Source of the DNA: Rhizobium nepotum 39/7
Lineage (GTDB): Bacteria; Pseudomonadota; Alphaproteobacteria; Rhizobiales; Rhizobiaceae
Direction: 5' to 3'
DNA: 64,000 nucleotides
Assembly: GCF_000949865.1 (NCBI RefSeq)
Contig: NZ_JWJH01000010.1
Coordinates: 1-64,000 of the forward strand
The notes beneath the pieces are model-generated. The model did not search any database, was not told the DNA's origin, and worked only from the letters and a program-made list of their open reading frames with translations. The position numbers were made by a program, and so were the translations under genes. Numbering within the stretch: position 1 is the stretch's first letter; each line of letters starts with the position of its first letter. Shown here piece by piece: positions 16,335-24,522 of the stretch.

Positions 16335-17282
16335 TTATTCGTTCTGAGACGAAATCGTGGTTAGCCTGTCGGATCTGGTCGAGTCATCCTGGCGAGCTGT
16401 GTCGCCTGCAAGCACTCCGGCATGAGCACGCAGCCTCTCCGATATAAACTCCGTGAACAGGCGGACGCGCTTTGTCTTTCGTGTCTCTCCTTGTGTCAGC
16501 ACCCACAGCGTTCCATGGGGTCCGAGGCGCGTGCCAGGAACTCGAACGAACAGCGGCTCGGCATCTCCGACGAAGCTGGGGAGCGCGGATATCCCCAAGC
16601 CCTGGCGCATCGCCTCGAGATGGGCTGCATCTTCCGGCACGCGGAATGGGGCTCCAGTGATTTCCACGACGTCGCCCTTCGCCCACTCGGGCACCCCTTC
16701 CATGTTTTTCGATATCCATCTGATGGGCCCAGAGTTTCCGGCTTTCCAGGCCGCGAGGAGATGGCGTGACATGTAGACACCAACCGAAAGGTCCGGTCCT
16801 TTCATGCCGTGAAGGTTCTGCGGCAGAGAGTTGCGATTGAAGACGACCCTCAAAGCGACGTCAGCTTCGCGATTTGTCAGGTTGAGATTCTCCAGTGTGG
16901 AGTGGATCTCCAATTCGATTTCTGGGTTCCGTCGTGCGAAGGCGGCAAAGTCGGGCATCAACAGATGTGTTGCCAGTGTCGGTGCCATGGTGACGCGCAG
17001 AGGACCACGTACGGCCTGATCACGGCCGGACACGCGGCCCACCAGTAGATTGGACGAAGCCTCCATCTGCTCCGCCATTTCCTGCACCTGTTCGCCCGCT
17101 TCGGTGAGCCGATAGCCCGTCGGCAGTTTTTCGAACAACTGTGAATGCAGCAGCGCCTCAAGCTGCGCGATGCGCCTCAGGACCGTCGTGTGATTGACCT
17201 GGAGCTGGACTGCGGCGGCGCGGACGGAACCATGTCGTGCCACAGCGAGAAAATATCGGACGTCATCCCAGTCGATCGCCAT
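16335..17282 (-). CDS. LysR-family transcriptional regulator
   Basis: 315 aa from ATG 17282, which has GGGGAA upstream; the track of extra residues MAGNT is probably untranslated. The helix-turn-helix (about residues 3-62) shows DVRYFLAVARHGSVRAAAVQLQVNHTTVLRR. The effector-binding domain covers about 88-290. The last 25 residues are polar and look disordered. It is divergent from the SDR gene at 17484, which it probably controls. Confidence 0.92.
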   Translation of the reverse strand: MAIDWDDVRYFLAVARHGSVRAAAVQLQVNHTTVLRRIAQLEALLHSQLFEKLPTGYRLTEAGEQVQEMAEQMEASSNLLVGRVSGRDQAVRGPLRVTMAPTLATHLLMPDFAAFARRNPEIELEIHSTLENLNLTNREADVALRVVFNRNSLPQNLHGMKGPDLSVGVYMSRHLLAAWKAGNSGPIRWISKNMEGVPEWAKGDVVEITGAPFRVPEDAAHLEAMRQGLGISALPSFVGDAEPLFVRVPGTRLGPHGTLWVLTQGETRKTKRVRLFTEFISERLRAHAGVLAGDTARQDDSTRSDRLTTISSQNE

Positions 17283-17483
17283 CGTGTTCCCCGCCAAATC
17301 GCAATGCTGACGCCGTGAGGCGGTGCCGTACCACAGATCATGTGGGTTCAGGCGGTGTGATTATGCACCACCCTTGTGCAGCTTTCCATACTGATAGCGC
17401 CGACCACGGCCGCCTACCTGAAGAGCGCAAAACAACCTGGGTCGGCGCACTGACCCTACTCTCTGCGATGAAGGATGCATGAC

Positions 17484-18218
17484 ATGACCAGACTGAATGG
17501 GAAGACCGCCGTGATCACCGGCGGCGCTACGGGTATCGGACGCGCGGCAGCAAAGCGCTTCGTCGAGGAGGGTGCCTTCGTCTTTATCTACGGACGCCGG
17601 CAGGACGCGCTCGACGCCGCGGTGGCCGAGCTCGGACCCAATGCGCGCGCCGTGAAGGGGTCGGTCTCCTCTGAGGCAGACCTCGATCAGCTCTACGCGA
17701 CAGTTAAGGCCGAGCGCGGCACGCTCGACATCGTTTTCGCCAATGCCGGGGCCGGAAGCCCGCTTCCACTCGGCCAGATCACCGCCAGGCATATCGACGA
17801 AACATTCGAGACCAATGTGAAGGGTACGATCTTCACAGTCCAGAAGGCGCTGCCGCTGATGGGTAAGGGCGGTTCGATCATCCTGACTGGATCAAGCGCC
17901 GGTACTACTGGCGCACCAGGGTTTACGGCCTACAGCGCCAGCAAGGCGGCAGTCCGCAACCTCGCGCGGACCTGGGCGGAGGACCTGAAGGGCACCGGCA
18001 TCCGGGTCAACGTGCTGTCGCCCGGAGCGACGGCGACGGAACTCGCCAAAGAGGCGCTCGGCGAGGAGGGCCAGAAGGCCTACGGGGCGATGACACCGCT
18101 TCAGCGCATGGCCGATCCCTTGGAGATTGGGGCGGTCGCCGCGTTTCTCGCGTCCGACGATAGCAGCTTCATGACCGCCAGCGAAGTCGCCGTCGACGGC
18201 GGCCTGGCACAACTCTGA
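17484..18218 (+). CDS. Short-chain dehydrogenase/reductase
   Basis: 244 aa classical SDR. The cofactor motif is TGGATGIG at residues 12-19, the structural motif NAG at 87-89, and the catalytic set Ser137/138, Tyr150 and Lys154 (YSASK). Start ATG 17484 is preferred because AAGGA lies 9 nt upstream; ATG 17475 would place that site too close. The Arg38-Arg39 pair after the second strand suggests NADP(H). It is followed after a 20-bp hairpin by an F420-type oxidoreductase; the two are probably co-transcribed. Confidence 0.92.
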   Translation: MTRLNGKTAVITGGATGIGRAAAKRFVEEGAFVFIYGRRQDALDAAVAELGPNARAVKGSVSSEADLDQLYATVKAERGTLDIVFANAGAGSPLPLGQITARHIDETFETNVKGTIFTVQKALPLMGKGGSIILTGSSAGTTGAPGFTAYSASKAAVRNLARTWAEDLKGTGIRVNVLSPGATATELAKEALGEEGQKAYGAMTPLQRMADPLEIGAVAAFLASDDSSFMTASEVAVDGGLAQL

Positions 18219-18222
18219 CCCG

Positions 18223-18272
18223 CCACGCCCTGCGGCGCTCCGTCCGATCGTTCGGAGCGCCGCAGGGCGTGG
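18223..18272 (+). terminator. Perfect 20-bp hairpin between SDR and reductase genes
   Basis: Arms at 18223-18242 and 18253-18272 are exactly complementary over 20 bp, with a 10-nt loop. No T-run follows and the next ribosome site starts a few bases later. It may act as a partial terminator or as an mRNA-stabilising structure between the two genes rather than a classic terminator. Confidence 0.6.
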
Positions 18273-18292
18273 TAAACCCAAGGAGAATATCT

Positions 18293-18892
18293 ATGAGCTA
18301 CGCAATTATCGGGTTCGGCAATATCGGCCAGGCACTGGCCAAGGCATTCGCCCGTAAGGGCATTGAGGTATCCGTCGCGACCACGCGCGACCCGGAAAGC
18401 TTTGCAGCCGATGCGGCCGCGATCGGACCCACGATCATTCCCAGGACACTCGCTGAAGCCCTCAAGGCGGACGTCGTCTTCCTGGCAGTCCGTTTCGAGG
18501 CGCATCCGGAGGTCGCGAAGGCGCTTCCTGCGTGGGATGGGAAGACCATCGTCGATGTGACCAATGCCTACGGTGTGCCTCCTGAGGACCTGGGAGGTCA
18601 GCCTTCTTCAAAGTTCATGGCGCAGGCATTCGCTGGCGGAAGGCTCGTCAAGGGCTTCAACCATCTTGGCGCGGCCTCCATTGCCCAGGATCCGGCCGTA
18701 CAGGGTGGCAGGAGGGTCGTGTTTCTGGCGAGCGACGACGAAGGCGCAACAGCCGAGATCGGTAGGCTTGTGGAGAACCTCGGCTTTTCTCCTGTTGAAC
18801 TTGGAGGGCTTTCCGAAGGCGGACTGCTTGTGCAGGCGCGTGGGAAAAGCTGGGGCCAGCTGATCTTCAAGGACCTGGTCAAGTTCGACTGA
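18293..18892 (+). CDS. NADPH-dependent F420-reductase-like (NpdG-type) oxidoreductase
   Basis: 199 aa from ATG 18293, placed 6 nt after an AAGGAG site. N-terminal Rossmann motif IIGFGNIGQALAKAFARKG at residues 4-22, then VATTRDPE as the NADP-binding loop. It matches the NADP oxidoreductase coenzyme-F420-dependent family, which in non-F420 bacteria reduces unknown partners. Hydrophobic dimer helix near KGFNHLGAASIA. It is the second gene of the SDR unit. Confidence 0.88.
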   Translation: MSYAIIGFGNIGQALAKAFARKGIEVSVATTRDPESFAADAAAIGPTIIPRTLAEALKADVVFLAVRFEAHPEVAKALPAWDGKTIVDVTNAYGVPPEDLGGQPSSKFMAQAFAGGRLVKGFNHLGAASIAQDPAVQGGRRVVFLASDDEGATAEIGRLVENLGFSPVELGGLSEGGLLVQARGKSWGQLIFKDLVKFD

Positions 18893-19105
18893 TCGATGGG
18901 GGCCGCAAGTTTGACGCGAGCCCGCATCGTCGACCAGTCTGTGTCAGACTGGATCAGGAGGCAGGTACACGAAACGTTCATTCGGGACCTGCATCCGATG
19001 CATTGAAGGTGAAAAACCGGAATTTTCAGTGAGAATGGCCGGCGATTTAAATTGATAGGACGCTCAAAGGTCCAGATCAGAATGGCCTTGCAGGGCTCGT
19101 CTGGA

Positions 19106-20017
19106 TTATGAGTTGCGCCGCCAACTGCCGGGTGTCGTGCCGACAATATCTGCAAAGACGCGCGTGAAATGGCTTTGGTCGGAGAAGCCGCAGGCGATCG
19201 CAACTTCGGCGAGCGTTGTATTGGAAGCCCGTAACAGGTCACGGGCACGGTCTACCCGCTTGCGAAGGACCCATTGATATGGGGTCATGCCGGTTGTCTC
19301 ACGAAAAGCGCGAATGAAGTAGCCACGCGATAAGTTGCACATTTGTGCAACTTCCGAAATCGACACGTTGCCGTCGAGGTTCTCGAGGAGCAAATCTTTC
19401 GCCAGATCCTCATGCGCCCGCGAAAGCCTCCGCATCCTGTCGGATGTCCTCGCTGCCCGTCCGCCGTAGCGCTGGACAAGATAAGTTCCGATAGCGGTCG
19501 TCATCTGGTCGACGAAAAGCGCGTTGGCTTCCTCCGGTTTCTCGAGCGCGGGGATGAGTGCCCGGGCTAGATTTGCAAGCACTATGTCTTTCGACGCGGT
19601 GTCGGCTGACAGCGATGTCACACCAGACATCTCGGCATCATCGGCTATTCTGCTGAGGGAGGCAGAAGAAATTTCAAACAACACGAAATCGAAAGGGCCG
19701 CCAAGATCGGCCTTGTAGGCTTGGGAGAGGTCGCGAATATAGATCGAGTTGTCGGTGAAGTCGTGGGTCGTCGCGTGGTGCTCGTGGAAGATGCGTCGTG
19801 TGTGGCCGCCAAGCGCTGAAACCCCGACGACGAAACCCCGATCGCTTGCCGGGGTCACCACCTGATCAAGCTTATTATTGACGGTGCCCTTGCGAAAGAT
19901 GTCGATGTCCGATCCGGTCAGGCTCTGGTTGATCGACAATTGTTTCAGCGAGCAACCGAACCCGTCGGTCGAGTGGGCAGCAGAAGTTCGATTTTGGAGG
20001 GGATGAATAAGAACCAC
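19106..20017 (-). CDS. AraC-family transcriptional regulator
   Basis: 303 aa, GTG start at 20017 (no upstream ATG in frame). The C-terminal double helix-turn-helix spans about residues 205-300: ISEVAQMCNLSRGYFIRAFRETTG and the second motif LAEVAIACGFSDQSHFTRVFAD. The N-terminal 200 residues form a ligand domain of the type shared with the divergent AraC at 20213; both carry EKPEEA/EMPEEV and RYGG/RYGR at the same relative places. The ribosome site is weak. Target unknown. Confidence 0.9.
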   Translation of the reverse strand: MVLIHPLQNRTSAAHSTDGFGCSLKQLSINQSLTGSDIDIFRKGTVNNKLDQVVTPASDRGFVVGVSALGGHTRRIFHEHHATTHDFTDNSIYIRDLSQAYKADLGGPFDFVLFEISSASLSRIADDAEMSGVTSLSADTASKDIVLANLARALIPALEKPEEANALFVDQMTTAIGTYLVQRYGGRAARTSDRMRRLSRAHEDLAKDLLLENLDGNVSISEVAQMCNLSRGYFIRAFRETTGMTPYQWVLRKRVDRARDLLRASNTTLAEVAIACGFSDQSHFTRVFADIVGTTPGSWRRNS

Positions 20018-20212
20018 GTCGCACTTCTTTCACTTTTACAGGCTTGAACAGGGGCTCTGCGGGGTTGGCACTTTATTATCCTGGTCGCAATTTCCGGCAA
20101 TTTGTTAAATCGGCTGGCAAGGATCCTTTTGTTCAAGATAGACGTTTGAAAGCCGTGTAGGAACCTTGGAGCGTGTCATCCGGGTGGTACGACAACATAG
20201 TTCCCAGTCAGG

Positions 20213-21133
20213 ATGATAATCGAGACACATGTGAGTGAAGCAGTGGCGGTCAGTGAGAGAATTGCGGCCTGTTTTGGGATTGACGCCGCAAGGGCGCTGG
20301 TAATCCGGCCCCTTTGCGAATCCAGGCTCGCTGTCGTCCATCTCGACCAACCCTGTGACGGAGAGCATTCTGTCTTCCTGCCGGCAGATGACGCCTTTCT
20401 GGTCATGCTCTACCTCGTCGATGTCGATCACTGCGACGTCCTGCTTGACGGAACCAGGATGCCGGCGAAGACCTATGCCAAAGGATCCATGTGCCTCATA
20501 AGTCTGACGAACGGGGCGGGAATTTCGATTAAAGGGCGCTTTGAGGCGCTCGCTTTTCACATCCCGAGTACGCTTTTTGTCGAGCTCGCTGAGGAGGCAG
20601 GCGAACCACGCGTTTATGACCTTGCCACCTGTCGTGGGATAGACGATCAGGTGGTCCGAAATATCGGCGGTGCGCTGATGCCGATGTTCGAAATGCCGGA
20701 GGAGGTCAGGGATACACTGCTTCCTCATGTGGGACTGGCGTTGAGTGCTCATCTTTCGCATCGTTATGGACGGTCGCCCGCGCAATACCTTTCAGGCACC
20801 GGCCGGCTGTCACCGTTGCAGGAAAAGCGCGTCAAGGCATATATAGCGGCAAACATATCGGGACAGACAACGGTTGGAAAGATCGCGGAAGCCTGCGGGT
20901 TTTCAGTCGAGGACCTCTGTTCCGGTTTCTTGAAGACAACCGGACAACCGGTTTCTGAATGGATTGCGGCATATCGAATAAGCAGAGCCAAATCGCAATT
21001 GAGCAGCACCGGTGAAACCATTGCCTGGATCGCCGGCGCGTGTGGGTTTCGGGATGAAAATGAATTCGTCGCAAGCTTCACAAGGGCTTTGGGAGCGCCT
21101 CCCGCGGAGTGGCGCGCGCGGAACCGGCACTAA
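20213..21133 (+). CDS. AraC-family transcriptional regulator, paralogue of its neighbour
   Basis: 306 aa. Helix-turn-helix region about residues 210-305: VGKIAEACGFSVEDLCSGFLK and IAWIAGACGFRDENEFVASF. The N-terminal domain follows the same plan as the divergent AraC gene, which supports duplication. ATG 20213 has almost no spacer after an AGG, so the true start may be GTG 20231. The shared 195-bp promoter region suggests cross-regulation of the pair. Confidence 0.88.
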   Translation: MIIETHVSEAVAVSERIAACFGIDAARALVIRPLCESRLAVVHLDQPCDGEHSVFLPADDAFLVMLYLVDVDHCDVLLDGTRMPAKTYAKGSMCLISLTNGAGISIKGRFEALAFHIPSTLFVELAEEAGEPRVYDLATCRGIDDQVVRNIGGALMPMFEMPEEVRDTLLPHVGLALSAHLSHRYGRSPAQYLSGTGRLSPLQEKRVKAYIAANISGQTTVGKIAEACGFSVEDLCSGFLKTTGQPVSEWIAAYRISRAKSQLSSTGETIAWIAGACGFRDENEFVASFTRALGAPPAEWRARNRH

Positions 21134-21263
21134 AAGAACCGAGCAATGTTGTCGGGCTTTGGGGCCTGCTTCAGATGAACAGGCCCAAAACTGTTGTGGT
21201 AACCACTTTTTGTGGTTCGGGCGGATTCGGGTGCGGCAGTTCTGCCCCACCCGGGCCGTCAAG

Positions 21264-22241
21264 TCAGGCCTGGATGAATGCCAGGAGATCGGCGTTGAGG
21301 ACATCGGCATGAGTTGTCAGCATTCCGTGCGGGTAGCCCTCGTAGACTTTTAAAGTGCCATTCTGCACCAGCTTGGCCGACAGTCGCCCGGCGTTATCGA
21401 TCGGCACCACCTGATCGTCGTCGCCGTGCAGCACCAGCGTCGGAACGCTGATCGACTTCAGGTCTTCGGTCTGGTCGGTTTCCGAAAAGGCCTTGATGCC
21501 GTCGTAATGCGCCTTGGCGCTGCCCATCATGCCCTGGCGCCACCAATTCTGGATGATGCCCGGATAGACCTTGGCGTCGGGGCGGTTGAATCCGTAGAAC
21601 GGACCGGTGGGAAAATCGATGAAAAGCTGCGCGCGGTTTTCAGCAACACCCTTGCGAATGCCATCGAAGACCTCCATTGGAAGGCCGCCCGGATTCGCCT
21701 CGGTCTTGAGCATGAGCGGCGGAACGGCGGAAACCAGAACAGCCTTGGCAACGCGGCCGGAAGGCTGGCCATGTTTCGCGACATAACGGGCGACTTCACC
21801 GCCACCGGTCGAATGGCCGATATGAACTGCATTCTTCAAATCGAGCGCTTCAACGACGGCAAAGGCGTCGGCAGCGTAGTGATCCATATCATGGCCTTCG
21901 GAAATCTGGGCCGAACGGCCGTGACCACGACGATCATGAGCGACGACGCGATAGCCCTTGGAGAGGAAGAAGAGCATCTGCGCATCCCAGTCATCGGACG
22001 AGAGCGGCCAACCGTGATGGAACATTATGGGCTGGGCGTCCTTCGGACCCCAGTCCTTGTAGAAGATCTCGACGCCGTCCTTGGTGGTGATGTAACCCAT
22101 TGTATTATCTCCTTCGATTGTGGTGGTGGAAGCAGGGTTGGCCGCAAGGCCAAACGATATGGGAAGTACAATGGCCGCGGTGGCAGCAGCTCCGGCAAGC
22201 AACGCGCTGCGGCGGGTCATGGAAGAATAATTCTCAGTCAT
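21264..22241 (-). CDS. Tat-exported chloroperoxidase-like alpha/beta hydrolase
   Basis: 325 aa. A twin-arginine signal, [19 protein letters not shown] near residues 9-27, leads a non-heme chloroperoxidase-type hydrolase. Key features are the oxyanion loop [14 protein letters not shown], the nucleophile elbow GHSTGGG with Ser144, the acid segment [10 protein letters not shown] and the base near YPHGML at the C-terminus. Such enzymes are esterases with bromo- or perhydrolase side activity. It lies 67 nt past the MFS gene on the same strand, possibly the end of that operon. Confidence 0.88.
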   Translation of the reverse strand: MTENYSSMTRRSALLAGAAATAAIVLPISFGLAANPASTTTIEGDNTMGYITTKDGVEIFYKDWGPKDAQPIMFHHGWPLSSDDWDAQMLFFLSKGYRVVAHDRRGHGRSAQISEGHDMDHYAADAFAVVEALDLKNAVHIGHSTGGGEVARYVAKHGQPSGRVAKAVLVSAVPPLMLKTEANPGGLPMEVFDGIRKGVAENRAQLFIDFPTGPFYGFNRPDAKVYPGIIQNWWRQGMMGSAKAHYDGIKAFSETDQTEDLKSISVPTLVLHGDDDQVVPIDNAGRLSAKLVQNGTLKVYEGYPHGMLTTHADVLNADLLAFIQA

Positions 22242-22307
22242 TGTGGGCTGCCGTGATCAGAGTGCGATAATTGTAAGGGTGGCGCGGAAGTCGCTCTCCT
22301 GCGTTTG

Positions 22308-23906
22308 CTAGGCGGCTCCCGGACGGTTGATCGTCAGGAAATGTCGGACGACAGGCTTTTCGGTTCCTGAGTGATAGGCGAGGACCTGACCTTGCAGGTC
22401 GGCGTCGGCATTTGAAACCCGCTTGTGCTGGCGAAGATGCTCGGCCCAGGATTCGACCATGAACCATTCAACGACCTTTTGCGGATCAGCGGAGTCTTCC
22501 GTCACCCCCCACCCATAGGCGCCGTCCCGCCGGCGCTCCTGGGACATTTCATCAAGCGCATGCAGGAAAGCTCTGCGATGATGTTTTTCGACGTGGTATT
22601 CGATAAGGATCAGGACGGGTCCACGGTCATGGGCTACCGGCTCGGCAACCAATGGTTCCGGCCAGTGATTGGACGGAACCATATCGGCATCGCCGGCCGG
22701 CAATTTCAAGCGATGCATGATGAAGCCGGCGACGAGCAGCCCTACCGCGCCGATCAGCAACGCTCCCGACACACCGGCAGCTTCACCGATGGCGCCCCAG
22801 CCAAGGCTGCCCGCCGTCATCGCGCCATTGAACACGGTGAGGTAGACGGCGAGCCCGCGGCCACGGACCCAATTGGGAAGCACGGCCTGCGCTGCGCCGT
22901 TCAGCGTGGTCAGGGCGGTGATCCAGGCGCCTCCGAGGAAAAGTAGGACGATGATGGCGACCCACTTCGGCGGTGCGAATGACAGGGCCCCCATGACGAG
23001 TGCTGTGATAACAGCGGCGCCCAGAAGCATGCCATCGGCATTGAAACGTTCACGTAGTTTGGGCATGAGCAACGCGCCGCCGATCGCGCCCGCGCCCACG
23101 GCGCCAAGCAGGATGCCGTAGAATCCCGCGTCACCACCAAGCAGTTGTCGGGCGACGAGCGGCAGGAGTGCCCAGATGGCGCTCGCGAAGGCGAAGAATA
23201 TTGCCGCGCGCAAAAGCACCACATGCAAAGGCGTGCTGGCGCGGGTATAGCGCAGGCCCGCACGAAAGGCACCGAAAAAGCCCTCGGCCAACGCATCGTT
23301 GGCGTTTTTCGCCCGCGGCCACCAGATGAGTGCCGCGATAACGACGAGATAGCTTGCTACATCCGCTCCATAGGTGACACCCGCTCCGAAGGCCGCAAGT
23401 AGAAGGCCGCCGGCAGCTGGACCGATCGATCGGGCGATGTTGATACCGAGCGAGTTGAGCGCGACGGCGCTCTTGACGTCCTCTCTCTTCACCAGTTCCG
23501 GCACGATCGCCTGCCAGGTCGGCCCCATCAACGCTGCGCCGACGCCGCCGAGGAAGGTCAGGGCGATGAGGGCGCTGACGGAAAGCATGCCGGTGTTTGC
23601 GAGGATCATCAGGCTTACGCTGACCGATGCGAGCAGGACCTGTACACCGATCAGAAACTTGCGACGATCAAGAATATCAGTCAGTACGCCCGCAGGTATA
23701 GCCAGGAGAAAAATCGGCAGAGTGCCCGCCGCCTGGACCAGTGCGACCGCGGCCGGCGAGGCGGATAAATCGGTCATAAGCCAGGAGCTGGCAACATCGC
23801 GCATGAAGCTGCCGGTATTGCCGAGGACAGTGGCAGCCCAGAGAACCGCGAAGACCGGTTGGGCAAGAGGCGCGAAGCTGCCGCCCGATGATTTTGCGGC
23901 ACTCAT
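22308..23906 (-). CDS. MFS exporter with a C-terminal cytosolic domain
   Basis: 532 aa. Residues 1-410 are an MFS_3/EntS-type transporter with about twelve helices and the loop-2 motif GVLTDILDRRKF. The last 110 residues add a soluble ferredoxin-like domain (VLILIEYHVEKHHRRAFLHALDEM, then WFMVESWAEHLRQH) of the antibiotic-biosynthesis-monooxygenase/NIPSNAP type seen fused to such transporters. Its ATG overlaps the DoxX stop (ATGA). It probably exports an aromatic or siderophore-like small molecule; the substrate is not known. Confidence 0.87.
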   Translation of the reverse strand: MSAAKSSGGSFAPLAQPVFAVLWAATVLGNTGSFMRDVASSWLMTDLSASPAAVALVQAAGTLPIFLLAIPAGVLTDILDRRKFLIGVQVLLASVSVSLMILANTGMLSVSALIALTFLGGVGAALMGPTWQAIVPELVKREDVKSAVALNSLGINIARSIGPAAGGLLLAAFGAGVTYGADVASYLVVIAALIWWPRAKNANDALAEGFFGAFRAGLRYTRASTPLHVVLLRAAIFFAFASAIWALLPLVARQLLGGDAGFYGILLGAVGAGAIGGALLMPKLRERFNADGMLLGAAVITALVMGALSFAPPKWVAIIVLLFLGGAWITALTTLNGAAQAVLPNWVRGRGLAVYLTVFNGAMTAGSLGWGAIGEAAGVSGALLIGAVGLLVAGFIMHRLKLPAGDADMVPSNHWPEPLVAEPVAHDRGPVLILIEYHVEKHHRRAFLHALDEMSQERRRDGAYGWGVTEDSADPQKVVEWFMVESWAEHLRQHKRVSNADADLQGQVLAYHSGTEKPVVRHFLTINRPGAA

Positions 23907-24346
23907 GTGCGTGCTCCCTTGGTCAGGTCGATTGCAGCGACCATGACGAATGCCCCTGCGAGGCCGAGGTGCTCAAAGAATGCGTTGGCTGCCATTGTCC
24001 GCTCCATGCCGGGCGCCATTTCCCAGAAGCGGAGCGCGATGAAGGTGGCTAGAATAGTGAAGCTGGCGAGTGCCAATGCGCCGGCCCACCGGAGAAAGCC
24101 GGTTACCACCATTGCCGAGGCAGTCAGTTCAAAGATGATGACAACCACGGCAAAGAACACGGTGGGACGAAGACCGAAGTGTTCCATTTCGGCCAGTGCT
24201 CCGTTGAAATCCAGGATCTTCGTCAGCGGCCCCTGGATATAGGCCGAGCACAGTGCAAGGAGCGCGATTGTCCGGGTCACCGGATGGACCACGAACCTCT
24301 TGATGCCGGTTGTCCGTTGCGGTGTAGGCTGCGATTGAAATGTCAT
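23903..24346 (-). CDS. DoxX-family membrane protein
   Basis: 147 aa with four membrane helices after a polar 22-residue start. DoxX-type features are the second helix FFAVVVIIFELTASAMVV and the arginine-rich loop near ALRFWEMAPGMER. A CAGGAGC ribosome site precedes ATG 24346. It is translationally coupled to the MFS gene. Its promoter region carries the same ATTGCAAT palindrome found before the LysR/VOC divergent start. Confidence 0.82.
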   Translation of the reverse strand: MTFQSQPTPQRTTGIKRFVVHPVTRTIALLALCSAYIQGPLTKILDFNGALAEMEHFGLRPTVFFAVVVIIFELTASAMVVTGFLRWAGALALASFTILATFIALRFWEMAPGMERTMAANAFFEHLGLAGAFVMVAAIDLTKGART

Positions 24347-24428
24347 GACTGCTCCTGCAGGTTGGCTGGTCCAACCCAGCTAGATTGTTCCGATGGAGCG
24401 ATATTGACAGCGGGAACTATCGCCAACA

Positions 24429-24470
24429 ATTGCATTAATCGTTTCGATTTAATTGCTTTAATTGCAATTA
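24429..24470. promoter_or_regulatory. ATTGC-repeat operator candidate before DoxX-MFS
   Basis: Four-base ATTG cores occur at 24429, 24452 and 24461, the last inside a perfect 12-bp palindrome TAATTGCAATTA (24459-24470). The site lies about 115 nt upstream of the DoxX start and matches the ATTGCAAT element at 28659-28666. Confidence 0.5.
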
Positions 24471-24522
24471 TCAGAGCCGCGCCTTCGCCCGGATGCGGCT
24501 CCGTCCGCACGCGCGGACCGGG

